Shown: in pieces, positions 34,577 to 41,754 of the stretch
Layout: the number at the start of each line of letters is the position of its first letter
Position numbering within the stretch: position 1 is the first letter of the stretch
Assembly (NCBI RefSeq): GCF_001597745.1
Contig: NZ_LUHJ01000049.1
Location: forward strand, 1-41,754
Length of the DNA: 41,754 bases
Direction: 5' to 3'
DNA from: Anabaena sp. 4-3
GTDB lineage: Bacteria > Cyanobacteriota > Cyanobacteriia > Cyanobacteriales > Nostocaceae
Made by a program: the position numbers and the translations under genes
The notes under the pieces: generated by a model
Seen by the model: only the letters and a program-made list of their open reading frames with translations
Databases searched by the model: none
What the model was told of the DNA's origin: nothing

Positions 34577-35992
34577 TTAGCTATTAAACCACCAAGGGTC
34601 AGGGGCGGAGTTAGCTTTGATTAAAAACGCTTGTTTTCTCAGAAACCGCTTGAGTGCTGCTGCACCCATGCGTGAACCACCCAAACCGGAAAATTTGAAG
34701 GCGTTTTTCTCTCCTTCGTACATGATGGCAGTCAAAGCCGCATCATTAATACTAATAGCACCTGCCTGGATTTGCCGAGCGACGGTTAAGGCTTCTTCTT
34801 CTGAACCAGCAAACACGGCGGCACTGAGTCCATAAATGGAGTCGTTAGCTAAGTTTACTGCTTCCGTCACGTTGGAGAACGACATTACGGGCATAATGGG
34901 GCCGAAAGTTTCTTCGGTCATGACTTTCATGGCATGATTGACTTGGGTGAGTACGGTGGGACGACACCACCAACCGCCGCCTAATTCCTCTACTTTACCG
35001 CCACAGTGAATGATTGCGCCTTTGTGCATTGCATCGGCGATGTGTTCTCTAATGATCGCTGCTTGTTTTTCGGCGATAATAGGGCCGATTTGTCCGCTTT
35101 CCACGTTGGGGTAAGCTAGCTCTAGACGATGCGCTTTAGCTATGAGTTGATGATAAAAATCTTCATATATGGATTCAGCAACGTAAATTCTTTCTATGGA
35201 GAGACAGGATTGACCTGTGTTGACGACTGCACCCCACAAAATCGCTGAGGTAGCTAGGTCTAAGTCTGCTGATTCTAAAACGATCGCTGGATCTTTTCCT
35301 CCCAATTCTAAAAACGCTGGGATAAACCTTTTAGCTGCGGCTTCTGCAACTTTCCGTCCTGTGGCTACACTCCCTGTAAAACAAATTAAATCTACATAGT
35401 CAATTAACGCTGCTCCTGTTTCCCCTGCTCCCTCAATAAAAATTAACACATCCCGCAGGTGAGGAACTTCGTTGAGTGCTAACAATAAAGGTGCAACAAA
35501 CCGAGGCGCGATTTCACTGGGTTTGACAACGACAGCACAACCCGCCAACAATGCCGGGATAGCATCAATCATTGACAACAACAAGGGAAAATTCCACGGA
35601 CTAATTACGCCAACTAAGCTGTAGGGAATTGATGCTTGTTGTAAGGCGATAAACGGAATACTGGTATTTTTAGCGGTTTCTTGTAGTAATTCTGGTGCTA
35701 GGTTACACCAACGGTCAATAGTGGATAGGAAGGAATCAATTTCTAATACTGAGATGGATAATCTACCCGTGTCATTGACTAAAGCTTCTGTTAGCTGTTG
35801 CCGTTGAGATAATATTGCTTGTTTCCATTGCTGTAGGGCTTCAATTCTAGCTTCTATACCGATTTGATACCAACGAGTTTGCGATCGCCTCGCCCGGTTA
35901 CATTGCTGGGCTAGCAACCTCACTGGTGGTGGGATAATCACATAATCAAATTTTCCCGTCCGAGGATTACGTACTTCTATAGGGTTAGTCAT
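34577..35992 (-). CDS. NAD(P)-dependent aldehyde dehydrogenase
   Basis: 471 residues from ATG 35992, whose start codon lies inside a heptamer repeat array. The enzyme oxidises an aldehyde to an acid. Catalytic residues: Asn in ISPWNFPLLLS, Glu in FLELGGKDPAIV, Cys in NTGQSCLSIERIYV, and the coenzyme stretch CFTGSVATGRKVAEAA. EETFGPIMPVMSF and the C-terminal GGSRMGAAALKRFLRKQAFL complete the fold, resembling cyanobacterial class 3-type aldehyde dehydrogenases. In the island it would convert an aldehyde intermediate; the actual substrate is not predictable. It is on the same strand as the nitrilase-like gene upstream, with a 184-bp repeat-filled gap. Confidence 0.94.
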   Translation of the reverse strand: MTNPIEVRNPRTGKFDYVIIPPPVRLLAQQCNRARRSQTRWYQIGIEARIEALQQWKQAILSQRQQLTEALVNDTGRLSISVLEIDSFLSTIDRWCNLAPELLQETAKNTSIPFIALQQASIPYSLVGVISPWNFPLLLSMIDAIPALLAGCAVVVKPSEIAPRFVAPLLLALNEVPHLRDVLIFIEGAGETGAALIDYVDLICFTGSVATGRKVAEAAAKRFIPAFLELGGKDPAIVLESADLDLATSAILWGAVVNTGQSCLSIERIYVAESIYEDFYHQLIAKAHRLELAYPNVESGQIGPIIAEKQAAIIREHIADAMHKGAIIHCGGKVEELGGGWWCRPTVLTQVNHAMKVMTEETFGPIMPVMSFSNVTEAVNLANDSIYGLSAAVFAGSEEEALTVARQIQAGAISINDAALTAIMYEGEKNAFKFSGLGGSRMGAAALKRFLRKQAFLIKANSAPDPWWFNS

Positions 35993-36061
35993 TAGTCATT
36001 AGTTATTAGTCATTAGTCATTGGTCATTAGTCATTAGTCATTAGTTATTAGTCATTAGTCA
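35985..36061. repeat. Heptamer array (11 units) containing the start codon of the aldehyde dehydrogenase gene
   Basis: Eleven tandem heptamers: eight TTAGTCA, two TTAGTTA and one TTGGTCA. On the minus strand the first unit supplies the ATG-ACT of the aldehyde dehydrogenase at 35992. A C/T-rich low-complexity stretch continues to about 36170 (repeats of CCCCAGTC and CTCCCTCAT), filling the gap to the nitrilase-like gene. No ribosome binding site is visible in the array. Confidence 0.9.
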
Positions 36062-36176
36062 TTAGTTTAGTTTCTCTCCCCTGCTCACCTGCTCCCCTGC
36101 TCCCTCATCTCCCTCATCTCCCGTCATGACTCCCAGTCCCCAGTCCCCAATCCCCAGTCCCCAGTCGCCTCCTGTG

Positions 36177-37220
36177 TCAAATTATCCCTAAATTGCTGAG
36201 GCGTTCAATAGTTTGTGTTTGGGCTTGGATGAAATGCTGGCGGTCTACGGTTTGATTTAACATGGTGTTGGCTGGGTAAAATTGGGACTGGCTGTAGCTT
36301 TGGGCGTATAGTTCAAATCGCTGACGAGACAGTAAATTATTTAACCCTGGACGGTGGCGATCGCGTCTTAATGCTGCTAAATCTATCTCTGCAAATGCCG
36401 CCATACTTTCCCCTGCACCTGTCTCTGCTAATACTATCCCGCGATGGTCAATAATTTTTGAACCTCCATCTACTGAACTCATGGCAATAGGGCTATTACT
36501 TAACCCAGCAGTATTAGCTGACACTACATAAGCCATATTCTCTACAGCACGGGTAATTTTAGCAGCGTCTTTGGGTGTGATATTCTTACTGTAAACTTCC
36601 GAGGTGGAATGGAGAAAAATTTCCGCGCCACGCATGGCTAAACACCTCGCTACTTCTGGGTATAAAATTTCCTCTGATGCTAAAGCTGCTAAATTGCCAA
36701 TGGCGGTTTTCGCTACGGGAAAAACTCCCTCTAAGCCATAACAGTCAAGGTATTTATCCCAGACATCATGGGGTGTAGGCGCAAACATGGAATTAAGTCG
36801 CCGATACCGTAAAACTACTGTACCAGAGGCATCAATTACAAAGCAGGTTTGAAAGTACAACCCTGGAAAATTGGGGTCGAGTTCGTAGGCGTTACCAGCT
36901 AAAAATATGTGATGTTTTTGAGCAATGTTACCGAGAGCTTCATACTCTGCGCCGTTCATTTCTATACAGGCTTTATTTGCCCATACTTCCACAGATTCCC
37001 CCATTGGGAAACCTGTCAGGAAGTATTCGGGTAGGACAATTAAGCGACAATCAGAACCGATGAAAGCAATACTGGCGGCGATTTGTTGCGCCAAGCGGGT
37101 AATAGTTTTTTGCATCAGTAACCCGACTTCGTGGCGATCGCGTGCTGGATTAACTGCATGACAAGTAACTTGCAATGCCAAAGCACGGAATGATTCTATA
37201 GTATCAGTATGATTCGCCAT
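36177..37220 (-). CDS. Nitrilase-superfamily (carbon-nitrogen hydrolase) protein with substituted triad
   Basis: 347 residues from ATG 37220. The nitrilase fold is recognisable: RLIVLPEYFLTGFPMGES carries the catalytic Glu, VVLRYRRLNSMFAPTP aligns to the Lys motif (YRK becomes YRR), and AIGNLAALASEEILYPEVAR aligns to the Cys motif (ICYD...PE becomes ASEE...PE, Cys replaced by Ser). RCLAMRGAEIFLHSTSEV and ENMAYVVSANTAG follow. The E-K-C triad thus reads E-R-S. The protein may be a binding protein or use different chemistry. It starts 23 bp after the RCCR-like gene, so they are probably one transcript. Confidence 0.88.
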   Translation of the reverse strand: MANHTDTIESFRALALQVTCHAVNPARDRHEVGLLMQKTITRLAQQIAASIAFIGSDCRLIVLPEYFLTGFPMGESVEVWANKACIEMNGAEYEALGNIAQKHHIFLAGNAYELDPNFPGLYFQTCFVIDASGTVVLRYRRLNSMFAPTPHDVWDKYLDCYGLEGVFPVAKTAIGNLAALASEEILYPEVARCLAMRGAEIFLHSTSEVYSKNITPKDAAKITRAVENMAYVVSANTAGLSNSPIAMSSVDGGSKIIDHRGIVLAETGAGESMAAFAEIDLAALRRDRHRPGLNNLLSRQRFELYAQSYSQSQFYPANTMLNQTVDRQHFIQAQTQTIERLSNLGII

Positions 37221-37243
37221 ATTCGCTAGTATATTAAGATTGC

Positions 37244-38017
37244 CTATCTAGAAAGTATACGATCGCCACCCCAAAGCGATCGCACCAGTTTATCTGTCAT
37301 TTCCTCACCAAAGAACCGCACAGCAACTTTATTGTCTGGATCACGTTCTGCGATGGTTCGACGCACAAATAAATCACGTTCAGCTAATGCAGCCCGTTCT
37401 GATTCTGCCACAGGTGCGGCTGTATCTATCCAAGACAACCAACGATCCACCATTTCATGAGCAACTTTGCTCACCAAAGCTAAAGTTTCCTGCTCTTCTT
37501 GAAACGTATAACACAAACTCGTGTGTGATTGTGCCTGCCGAATATATAAAGTTTTACTAATAAATGGCTCAAAACGTGAATCACCCTGTAGTGCTAAGTA
37601 CGTTTGATTAACGGGTTCATAGTAGCGGTCTAAATATTCTAAGTCAACGAACAAATCAGTGCGCGGGATGTAATCCATATAAAACAAAATCCCCAGTTGG
37701 GGAAACGTACTAAACGCGCAAGCTAGATGAGGAACACGGATATGAGATTTTAGCCAAACCGTCAAGTGCATATTGCTAAAACCCGAAATCGGATCACGTA
37801 ACCATGAATGCACTAACCAATCGACTTCCGCACCTGTAAAAGTATTCAGTGAACCGTGGGCAGCACCCACCTGAGCAGCATAACTGTGTAAACTTTGAGT
37901 GGAAGCATCGGGATGAGTTTCAAACCGAGCATCTATTTTCTGGCGCATTTCTTTTGTAATCTGCCATAAATGCTCAAACAAAGCGGTATTATCTAAATTA
38001 GCTTGCTGCTCCAGCAT
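37244..38017 (-). CDS. Red chlorophyll catabolite reductase (RCCR)-like protein
   Basis: 257 residues from ATG 38017. It resembles plant RCCR, a member of the ferredoxin-dependent bilin reductase fold family, along most of its length: AAHGSLNTFTGAEVDWLVHS, FSNMHLTVWLKS, VPHLACAFSTFPQLGILFYM, DYIPRTDLFVDLEYLDRYYE and a C-terminal ERDLFVRRTIAERD...VRFFGEEMTDKL, close to the plant RRD...FRR...RMFGEE end. The plant enzyme reduces red chlorophyll catabolite in chloroplasts; here no chloroplast transit peptide is present. By my recall-based alignment, plant Glu154 corresponds to Ala here, so the substrate may differ. It is the first gene of a leftward operon with the nitrilase-like gene. Confidence 0.82.
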   Translation of the reverse strand: MLEQQANLDNTALFEHLWQITKEMRQKIDARFETHPDASTQSLHSYAAQVGAAHGSLNTFTGAEVDWLVHSWLRDPISGFSNMHLTVWLKSHIRVPHLACAFSTFPQLGILFYMDYIPRTDLFVDLEYLDRYYEPVNQTYLALQGDSRFEPFISKTLYIRQAQSHTSLCYTFQEEQETLALVSKVAHEMVDRWLSWIDTAAPVAESERAALAERDLFVRRTIAERDPDNKVAVRFFGEEMTDKLVRSLWGGDRILSR

Positions 38018-38134
38018 AGTTTATAGATACCTTTTGGCGTAAATGTCAATAAACTTAATTTAGATGAAAAACCTTGACATCTTACCTACGCCAGAAATTA
38101 TTTAGGACTTACTTTAAATGTAAAATAGACTTTT

Positions 38135-38199
38135 GTTCGTAGAGAGCGATTTATCGCTCCTATTTAGGGATTTAAAGGGCTAAAGCCCTTACTACGAAC
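38135..38199. repeat. 65-bp palindromic repeat able to fold as a three-way junction
   Basis: The outer arms GTTCGTAG (38135-38142) and CTACGAAC (38192-38199) pair perfectly. Between them are two further hairpins, GAGCGATTTATCGCTC (38144-38159) and AAGGGCTAAAGCCCTT (38175-38190). It lies in the divergent spacer between the RCCR-like and lyase genes. It resembles dispersed Nostoc intergenic repeats. Confidence 0.7.
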
Positions 38200-38225
38200 G
38201 TATCTTTTATTACAAATTACTCACT

Positions 38226-39086
38226 ATGTCTTCTAGCCAAACACTACGACAGTTACTAGCGCGTCCTGAAATTATCGTGATTCCTGGTGTTTACGACTGT
38301 CTCAGTGCAAAACTGGCTGAAAAGATAGGTTTTGAGGTAATAGCTACCAGTGGCTTTGGGATAGCGGCTTCTACCTTGGGTTTACCAGATTATGGTTTTC
38401 TCACCGCTACAGAAATGTTCTACAGTGTAGGCAGAATTGCCCAATCAGTGAATGTTCCCTTAATTGCAGATTTAGACACTGGTTATGGCAACGCCTTAAA
38501 CGTCATGCGGACGATCAAAGATGCTGTACAATTAGGTGTAGCGGGAGTATTGCTAGAAGACCAAGAATGGCCGAAAAAGTGCGGACATTTTGAAGGTAAA
38601 CGAGTCATCCCCACAGCCGAACACGCCGGAAAAATTAGAGCCGCAGTAGAAGCGAGAGGCGATAGTGGCTTAGTAATTATTGCCCGTACAGATGCCCGTG
38701 CGCCACTAGGATTAGAAGAAGCGATCGCCCGTGGTCGTGCTTACATTGCCGCCGGAGCAGATATACTGTTTGTAGAAGCACCGCAATCAGTAGAAGAACT
38801 AAAAGCGATCGCTGCTGCCTTCCCTAATATCCCATTAGTAGCGAACATAGTTGAAGGAGGTAAAACCCCCTCCCTGTCAGCAGCAGAACTACAAAACTTA
38901 GGTTTTAAAATCGTCTTTTTCCCCCTCACAGGCTTATTAGCAGTCACACAAACACTAACCAATTGCCTAACCCACTTAAAACAACAGGGAACAACAGCCA
39001 ACCTGACTGATTTAGTCAAATTCCCAGAATTCCAACAACTCGTAGACGTTCCCCAATTTCTAGAAACAGAAAAAAAGTTTAAGTAA
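38226..39086 (+). CDS. Isocitrate lyase/PEP mutase superfamily lyase
   Basis: 286 residues from ATG 38226. The ICL/PEPM fold is clear: IPGVYDCLSAKLAEKIGFEV, ATSGFGIAASTLGLPDYGFL, the metal-binding ADLDTGYGN, EDQEWPKKCGHFEGKRVI and IARTDARAPLGLEEAIARG. The KKCGH motif with catalytic Cys is found in the lyases of the family (2-methylisocitrate lyase, dimethylmalate lyase), while mutases lack it, so a 2-hydroxy or oxo-acid C-C lyase is more likely than a phosphonate mutase. It is divergent from the RCCR-like operon and could process its acid products; that link is inference. Confidence 0.9.
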   Translation: MSSSQTLRQLLARPEIIVIPGVYDCLSAKLAEKIGFEVIATSGFGIAASTLGLPDYGFLTATEMFYSVGRIAQSVNVPLIADLDTGYGNALNVMRTIKDAVQLGVAGVLLEDQEWPKKCGHFEGKRVIPTAEHAGKIRAAVEARGDSGLVIIARTDARAPLGLEEAIARGRAYIAAGADILFVEAPQSVEELKAIAAAFPNIPLVANIVEGGKTPSLSAAELQNLGFKIVFFPLTGLLAVTQTLTNCLTHLKQQGTTANLTDLVKFPEFQQLVDVPQFLETEKKFK

Positions 39087-39461
39087 CCCAGCACAACAAA
39101 AACGCATTATCTTCTGCGCTCTTCTTTGGGGAGCATCCCAAATGTGTAAATTTATTTTTACCCAATGTCAAAGGCTGGGAAGAAACGAACCACGAAGGAC
39201 GCAAAGATCACGAAGGTAAGAAAGTTCAGAGAGTTTTTGGTGTTGCTGCGGTTATTTTTGCAAAATTGGGATGCTCCCCTTCTTTGCGCCTACTCTGCGA
39301 GAAGCCGCTTTGCGTCTTTGCGCCTACCGCAAGCGGTTCCGCCTTAGCGGTATGCGCGAAATTTAAAAAATCTTCATCCCCAACACGAAATAATTGATCA
39401 AACCTCAAAAAAAAAACGAGCAATTTACGCAGAGACAAAAAACCCAAACCAAAAACCCTAA
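39087..39461. other. Intergenic region with palindromic low-complexity sequence, no gene
   Basis: 375 bp between convergent lyase and acsF genes. It holds GAAxGACGCAAAGA-like and CTTTGCGCCT-like dispersed motifs and an imperfect palindrome around CCGCTTTGCG...CGCAAGCGG and ACCGC...GCGGT (39301-39350). Open frames here look repeat-derived rather than coding. Confidence 0.5.
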
Positions 39462-40538
39462 CTACATCACAGTACCACGAGTAGCCTCAGCATCAATCGG
39501 CTTAATCAAATACAACCGTAACATATTCCAAAAAATACCAATAGCAGGGGGAATACTTTGGAAGAACTTGACAAACTTCGGCAACTGATTATTTTTAATC
39601 GCCGCAAGTTGCAAATTATTCACCGCACAAAGTTCTAACCGCCAGAAAAACTCAGGGTGATTAGTATTTAAAATCAGAGGAAAAGCTCTAGCAGAAGTAT
39701 TGTTAGTCTCTTGAATAACTCTAGTGTTGTACTTGCGGGGATGGATACCGATAGCTTCGTAAAAGCTAGCCCGTTCAAATACAGTCATAGTGTGGGTAGC
39801 AAACACAGCTAACAAAAAGAAACGCACCCATAAGCGAGCCTTCCAACTTTTCCATAATTTGGGTTGCGATCGCAATACTGCTTTAAAAAAATCCCCGTGT
39901 CGGTTTTCATCCTGACACCAACTCTCAAACTTACGGAATAACGGATAAAACTGGTATTCTGGATGCTCCTGAATATGGTGATACATCAAAATATAACGCC
40001 AGTAACCAATTTTCTCCGATAGGTAGACTGTGTAAATAATCCACTCTGGCGGGAAAAATGTATATGTGCGGTTTTTGGTTAAGTAATTTAAATCGAGAGA
40101 CAGATTGAAATCCGCCATTGATTTATTCAAAAATCCTGCATGGCGTGCTTCATCCCGTGCCAGCAAATGAAAAGCCTCTGATAACAAAGGATTTCGTTCT
40201 TTGACACGGCGTGATAACTCTTTAAACAACAGAAACCCAGAAAACTCGGAAGTACAAGAACGTTCCAAAAAGTCAATAAAAGCCCGGCGTTTTTCCCCAG
40301 TGATATGATCCCAATTTTGCTGAAACTCTTCATCACGGGCAAAGTGATGACGGTTGTAGTCAGCACGGAGTTCATCAATAATCGCTCTAATCTCCGCCTC
40401 ATTGGCTGAAATATCCAAATTTGCCACCGCATCAAAATCGGTGGTGTAAAACCGGGGTGTTAATAATGTTTCTTGAACAGGTGCTTTCACGCCTGGTTTA
40501 AGCGTCTGAGGTTCTGGAGTTGCCAGAGAATTAACCAT
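39462..40538 (-). CDS. acsF: Mg-protoporphyrin IX monomethyl ester oxidative cyclase
   Basis: 358 residues from ATG 40538, with a good ribosome binding site (AAGGAG, 6 bp upstream). The di-iron enzyme forms the chlorophyll isocyclic (E) ring from Mg-protoporphyrin monomethyl ester using O2. Iron-binding motifs are visible: the Glu in SEFSGFLLFKELSRR, E-x-x-H as RDEARHAGF and DENRHGDFF. The cyanobacterial forms ChlAI and ChlAII cannot be separated by eye. In Synechocystis the low-oxygen form is next to a heme oxygenase gene; here too a heme oxygenase gene is divergent 427 bp away. Confidence 0.95.
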   Translation of the reverse strand: MVNSLATPEPQTLKPGVKAPVQETLLTPRFYTTDFDAVANLDISANEAEIRAIIDELRADYNRHHFARDEEFQQNWDHITGEKRRAFIDFLERSCTSEFSGFLLFKELSRRVKERNPLLSEAFHLLARDEARHAGFLNKSMADFNLSLDLNYLTKNRTYTFFPPEWIIYTVYLSEKIGYWRYILMYHHIQEHPEYQFYPLFRKFESWCQDENRHGDFFKAVLRSQPKLWKSWKARLWVRFFLLAVFATHTMTVFERASFYEAIGIHPRKYNTRVIQETNNTSARAFPLILNTNHPEFFWRLELCAVNNLQLAAIKNNQLPKFVKFFQSIPPAIGIFWNMLRLYLIKPIDAEATRGTVM

Positions 40539-40804
40539 GAGACTCCTTAATGGTAAACGTTTTCATAACTATATAAACATAAAAATATCTTTCTCCACAT
40601 CAGTTAAATAACTGGGTATGACGATAAATCATGATGCAAACTACACTCAATTTCTCCAGAAATTTTTCCCCGTACCCAATCCCCAATCCCCAGTCCCCAG
40701 CCCCAATATGTGTAGTCAGATTAAGAGAAATATAAAAAATTATTAATAGCTATGTAGTTATACAAGCAATAATAGTTAAATGAGTTTGGGAGATATAAAA
40801 AAAC

Positions 40805-40857
40805 CAAGGATCTGTATTGAGCATGATAGTTGCTAGATAGAGTCGTGCAGATCCTTG
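40805..40857. promoter_or_regulatory. 10-bp inverted repeat in the acsF-heme oxygenase spacer
   Basis: CAAGGATCTG (40805-40814) and CAGATCCTTG (40848-40857) are perfect inverted repeats with a 33-nt loop, ending 108 bp before the heme oxygenase ATG. It could be a structured leader RNA or a protein-binding site. The rest of the 427-bp spacer is AT-rich with a CCCCAATCCCCAGT low-complexity run (~40676-40705). Confidence 0.45.
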
Positions 40858-40965
40858 CTCAACCCCGAATAACAATCATTTCACCTGAGACTTGACTGTG
40901 AATTGGCAGCCATTCTGAGTCTGTAAACGTGACTGCCTGAACAATTAAACATTAAGGAAGCAAAA

Positions 40966-41682
40966 ATGAGTAATAATCTAGCTGTTAAACTGCGTTCTGG
41001 CACTCAAAAAGCTCACACAGCAGCAGAAAACGTGGGATTCATGAAATGTTTTTTGAAGGGGGTGGTAGATAGAGACTGTTTCGCCCAGTTTTTAAGTAAC
41101 TTGTATTTTGTTTACAGTGAACTAGAAGCCGCTATCAAAAGCCAAGTCAATCATCCTGTGATTGGTGCAATTTACTTTCCCGAACTAAATCGCCAAGCCT
41201 CCTTAGAAAAAGACATGGTATTTTACTATGGTAGCGAGTGGCGAAGTCTAATTACACCGGGAACTACTGCCCAGTCATATATTAACCGGATTCGACAACT
41301 TTCTGCCCATGAGCCTGTGTTGTTAATTGGTCATACTTATACGCGCTACATGGGTGATTTGTCTGGGGGACAGATGTTGCAGAAAATTGCTCAGTCAACT
41401 TTGCGGTTGTCTGGCTACGAAGGCACATCTTTCTATAATTTTGAGCAAATTCCCGACAAGAAAGCATTTAAAGATAAGTATCGTCAAGCATTAGATTCAT
41501 TACCTATTGATGATGCTACAGCAGACCGCATCGTTGCAGAAGCCAATTATGCTTTCCAATGCAATATGCAAATGGCTAGAGAACTAGAGGGAAGTTTAAT
41601 CAAAGCTATTGGTCAAGTAGTATTCAATAGCTTAACCCAAAGCCATAATAACCCCGGTAGCACCGAAGCACCTGCGATGTGA
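40966..41682 (+). CDS. ho1: Heme oxygenase (biliverdin-producing)
   Basis: 238 residues from ATG 40966, with an AAGGA ribosome binding site 7 bp upstream. It opens heme to biliverdin IX-alpha, CO and Fe with ferredoxin, the first step of phycobilin synthesis. The proximal heme ligand is His17 in GTQKAHTAAENVGF. ELNRQASLEKDMVFYYGSEW and the distal-helix RYMGDLSGGQMLQKIAQ are typical, as are AFKDKYRQALDSLP and a VFNSLT end. Whether it is the HO1 or HO2 paralogue is uncertain, so the symbol is tentative. It is divergent from acsF, consistent with shared tetrapyrrole regulation. Confidence 0.93.
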   Translation: MSNNLAVKLRSGTQKAHTAAENVGFMKCFLKGVVDRDCFAQFLSNLYFVYSELEAAIKSQVNHPVIGAIYFPELNRQASLEKDMVFYYGSEWRSLITPGTTAQSYINRIRQLSAHEPVLLIGHTYTRYMGDLSGGQMLQKIAQSTLRLSGYEGTSFYNFEQIPDKKAFKDKYRQALDSLPIDDATADRIVAEANYAFQCNMQMARELEGSLIKAIGQVVFNSLTQSHNNPGSTEAPAM

Positions 41683-41739
41683 GCCTGTGGGGGGACAAAT
41701 AAATTCAAAATTCAAAATTCGTCTTGAAAAGTTTCCTAC

Positions 41740-41754
41740 GGCGGGAAACCCGCC
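41740..41754. repeat. GGCGGG-AAA-CCCGCC hairpin at window end
   Basis: A 6-bp GC stem with a 3-nt loop after the heme oxygenase gene; it may be part of a longer repeat cut by the window edge. Short AATTCAAA direct repeats precede it (41701-41720). Confidence 0.5.

Noticed and set aside
35985-36061. Heptamer array considered as a CRISPR array or iteron origin
   Set aside because: No spacers, no replication gene nearby and the same unit occurs in many other spacers.
39165-39347. 60-codon frame in the lyase-acsF spacer
   Set aside because: Composition and palindromes indicate a dispersed intergenic repeat, with no protein-like pattern.

Overview
The window looks like chromosome from a filamentous, heterocyst-forming cyanobacterium of the Nostoc/Anabaena group. 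The reasons are the many GCGATCGC (HIP1) sites, a kaiABC cluster with a short KaiA followed by a TolC/HgdD-type gene, photosynthesis-lineage genes (ycf20, PSII S4 protein, acsF, heme oxygenase), heptanucleotide short tandem repeats (TTAGTCA/TGACTAA) and many small palindromic repeats between genes. Species is not assigned; it resembles the kai region of Anabaena/Nostoc PCC 7120 as I remember it.

Layout. 0.3-3.3 kb: a membrane-anchored unknown protein, quinolinate synthase (nadA, minus) and a calcineurin-like phosphoesterase. 3.4-5.2 kb: tRNA-Ser(UGA), a solitary IS200/IS605-type tnpB, and a broken piece of a cytosine-C5 DNA methyltransferase. 5.3-8.7 kb: a TPR protein, two nested/adjacent MITE-like repeats, glycerate 3-kinase and ycf20. 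9.2-11.8 kb: a lipoprotein and an ArnT-like glycosyltransferase. 11.9-20.7 kb: a very large CBS/histidine-kinase/degenerate-receiver protein divergent from kaiA-kaiB-kaiC, then a TolC-type outer membrane protein. 21-25.8 kb: small conserved cyanobacterial proteins, a PSII S4-domain protein, an SDR and a repeat-containing membrane protein. 25.9-27.9 kb: tRNA-Val(GAC), a PIN toxin/antitoxin-like pair, a small unknown and an NTF2-like protein.

28.1-39.1 kb is the most unusual part. It holds an SDR with an enoyl-reductase-like Y-x6-K motif, an Asp/Asn beta-hydroxylase-like dioxygenase, a dihydropyrimidinase/hydantoinase-like amidohydrolase, an alpha/beta hydrolase with His at the nucleophile position, histidyl-tRNA synthetase, a small DUF3598-like protein, an aldehyde dehydrogenase, a nitrilase-fold protein whose catalytic Cys and Lys are replaced, a homologue of plant red chlorophyll catabolite reductase (RCCR), and an isocitrate lyase/PEP mutase family lyase. 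The enzymes suggest (inference) an amide/ureide or tetrapyrrole-derived compound being opened, oxidised and cleaved. This island is followed at 39.5-41.7 kb by acsF (chlorophyll E-ring cyclase) divergent from a heme oxygenase, so an RCCR/bilin-reductase-family gene sits within a few kb of the enzymes that make chlorophyll and biliverdin.

Intergenic DNA is crowded with repeats: TTAGTCA heptamer arrays, one of which supplies the start codon of the aldehyde dehydrogenase; a pair of 106/107-bp hairpin repeats flanking one gene; MITE-like elements; and bidirectional hairpins between convergent genes.
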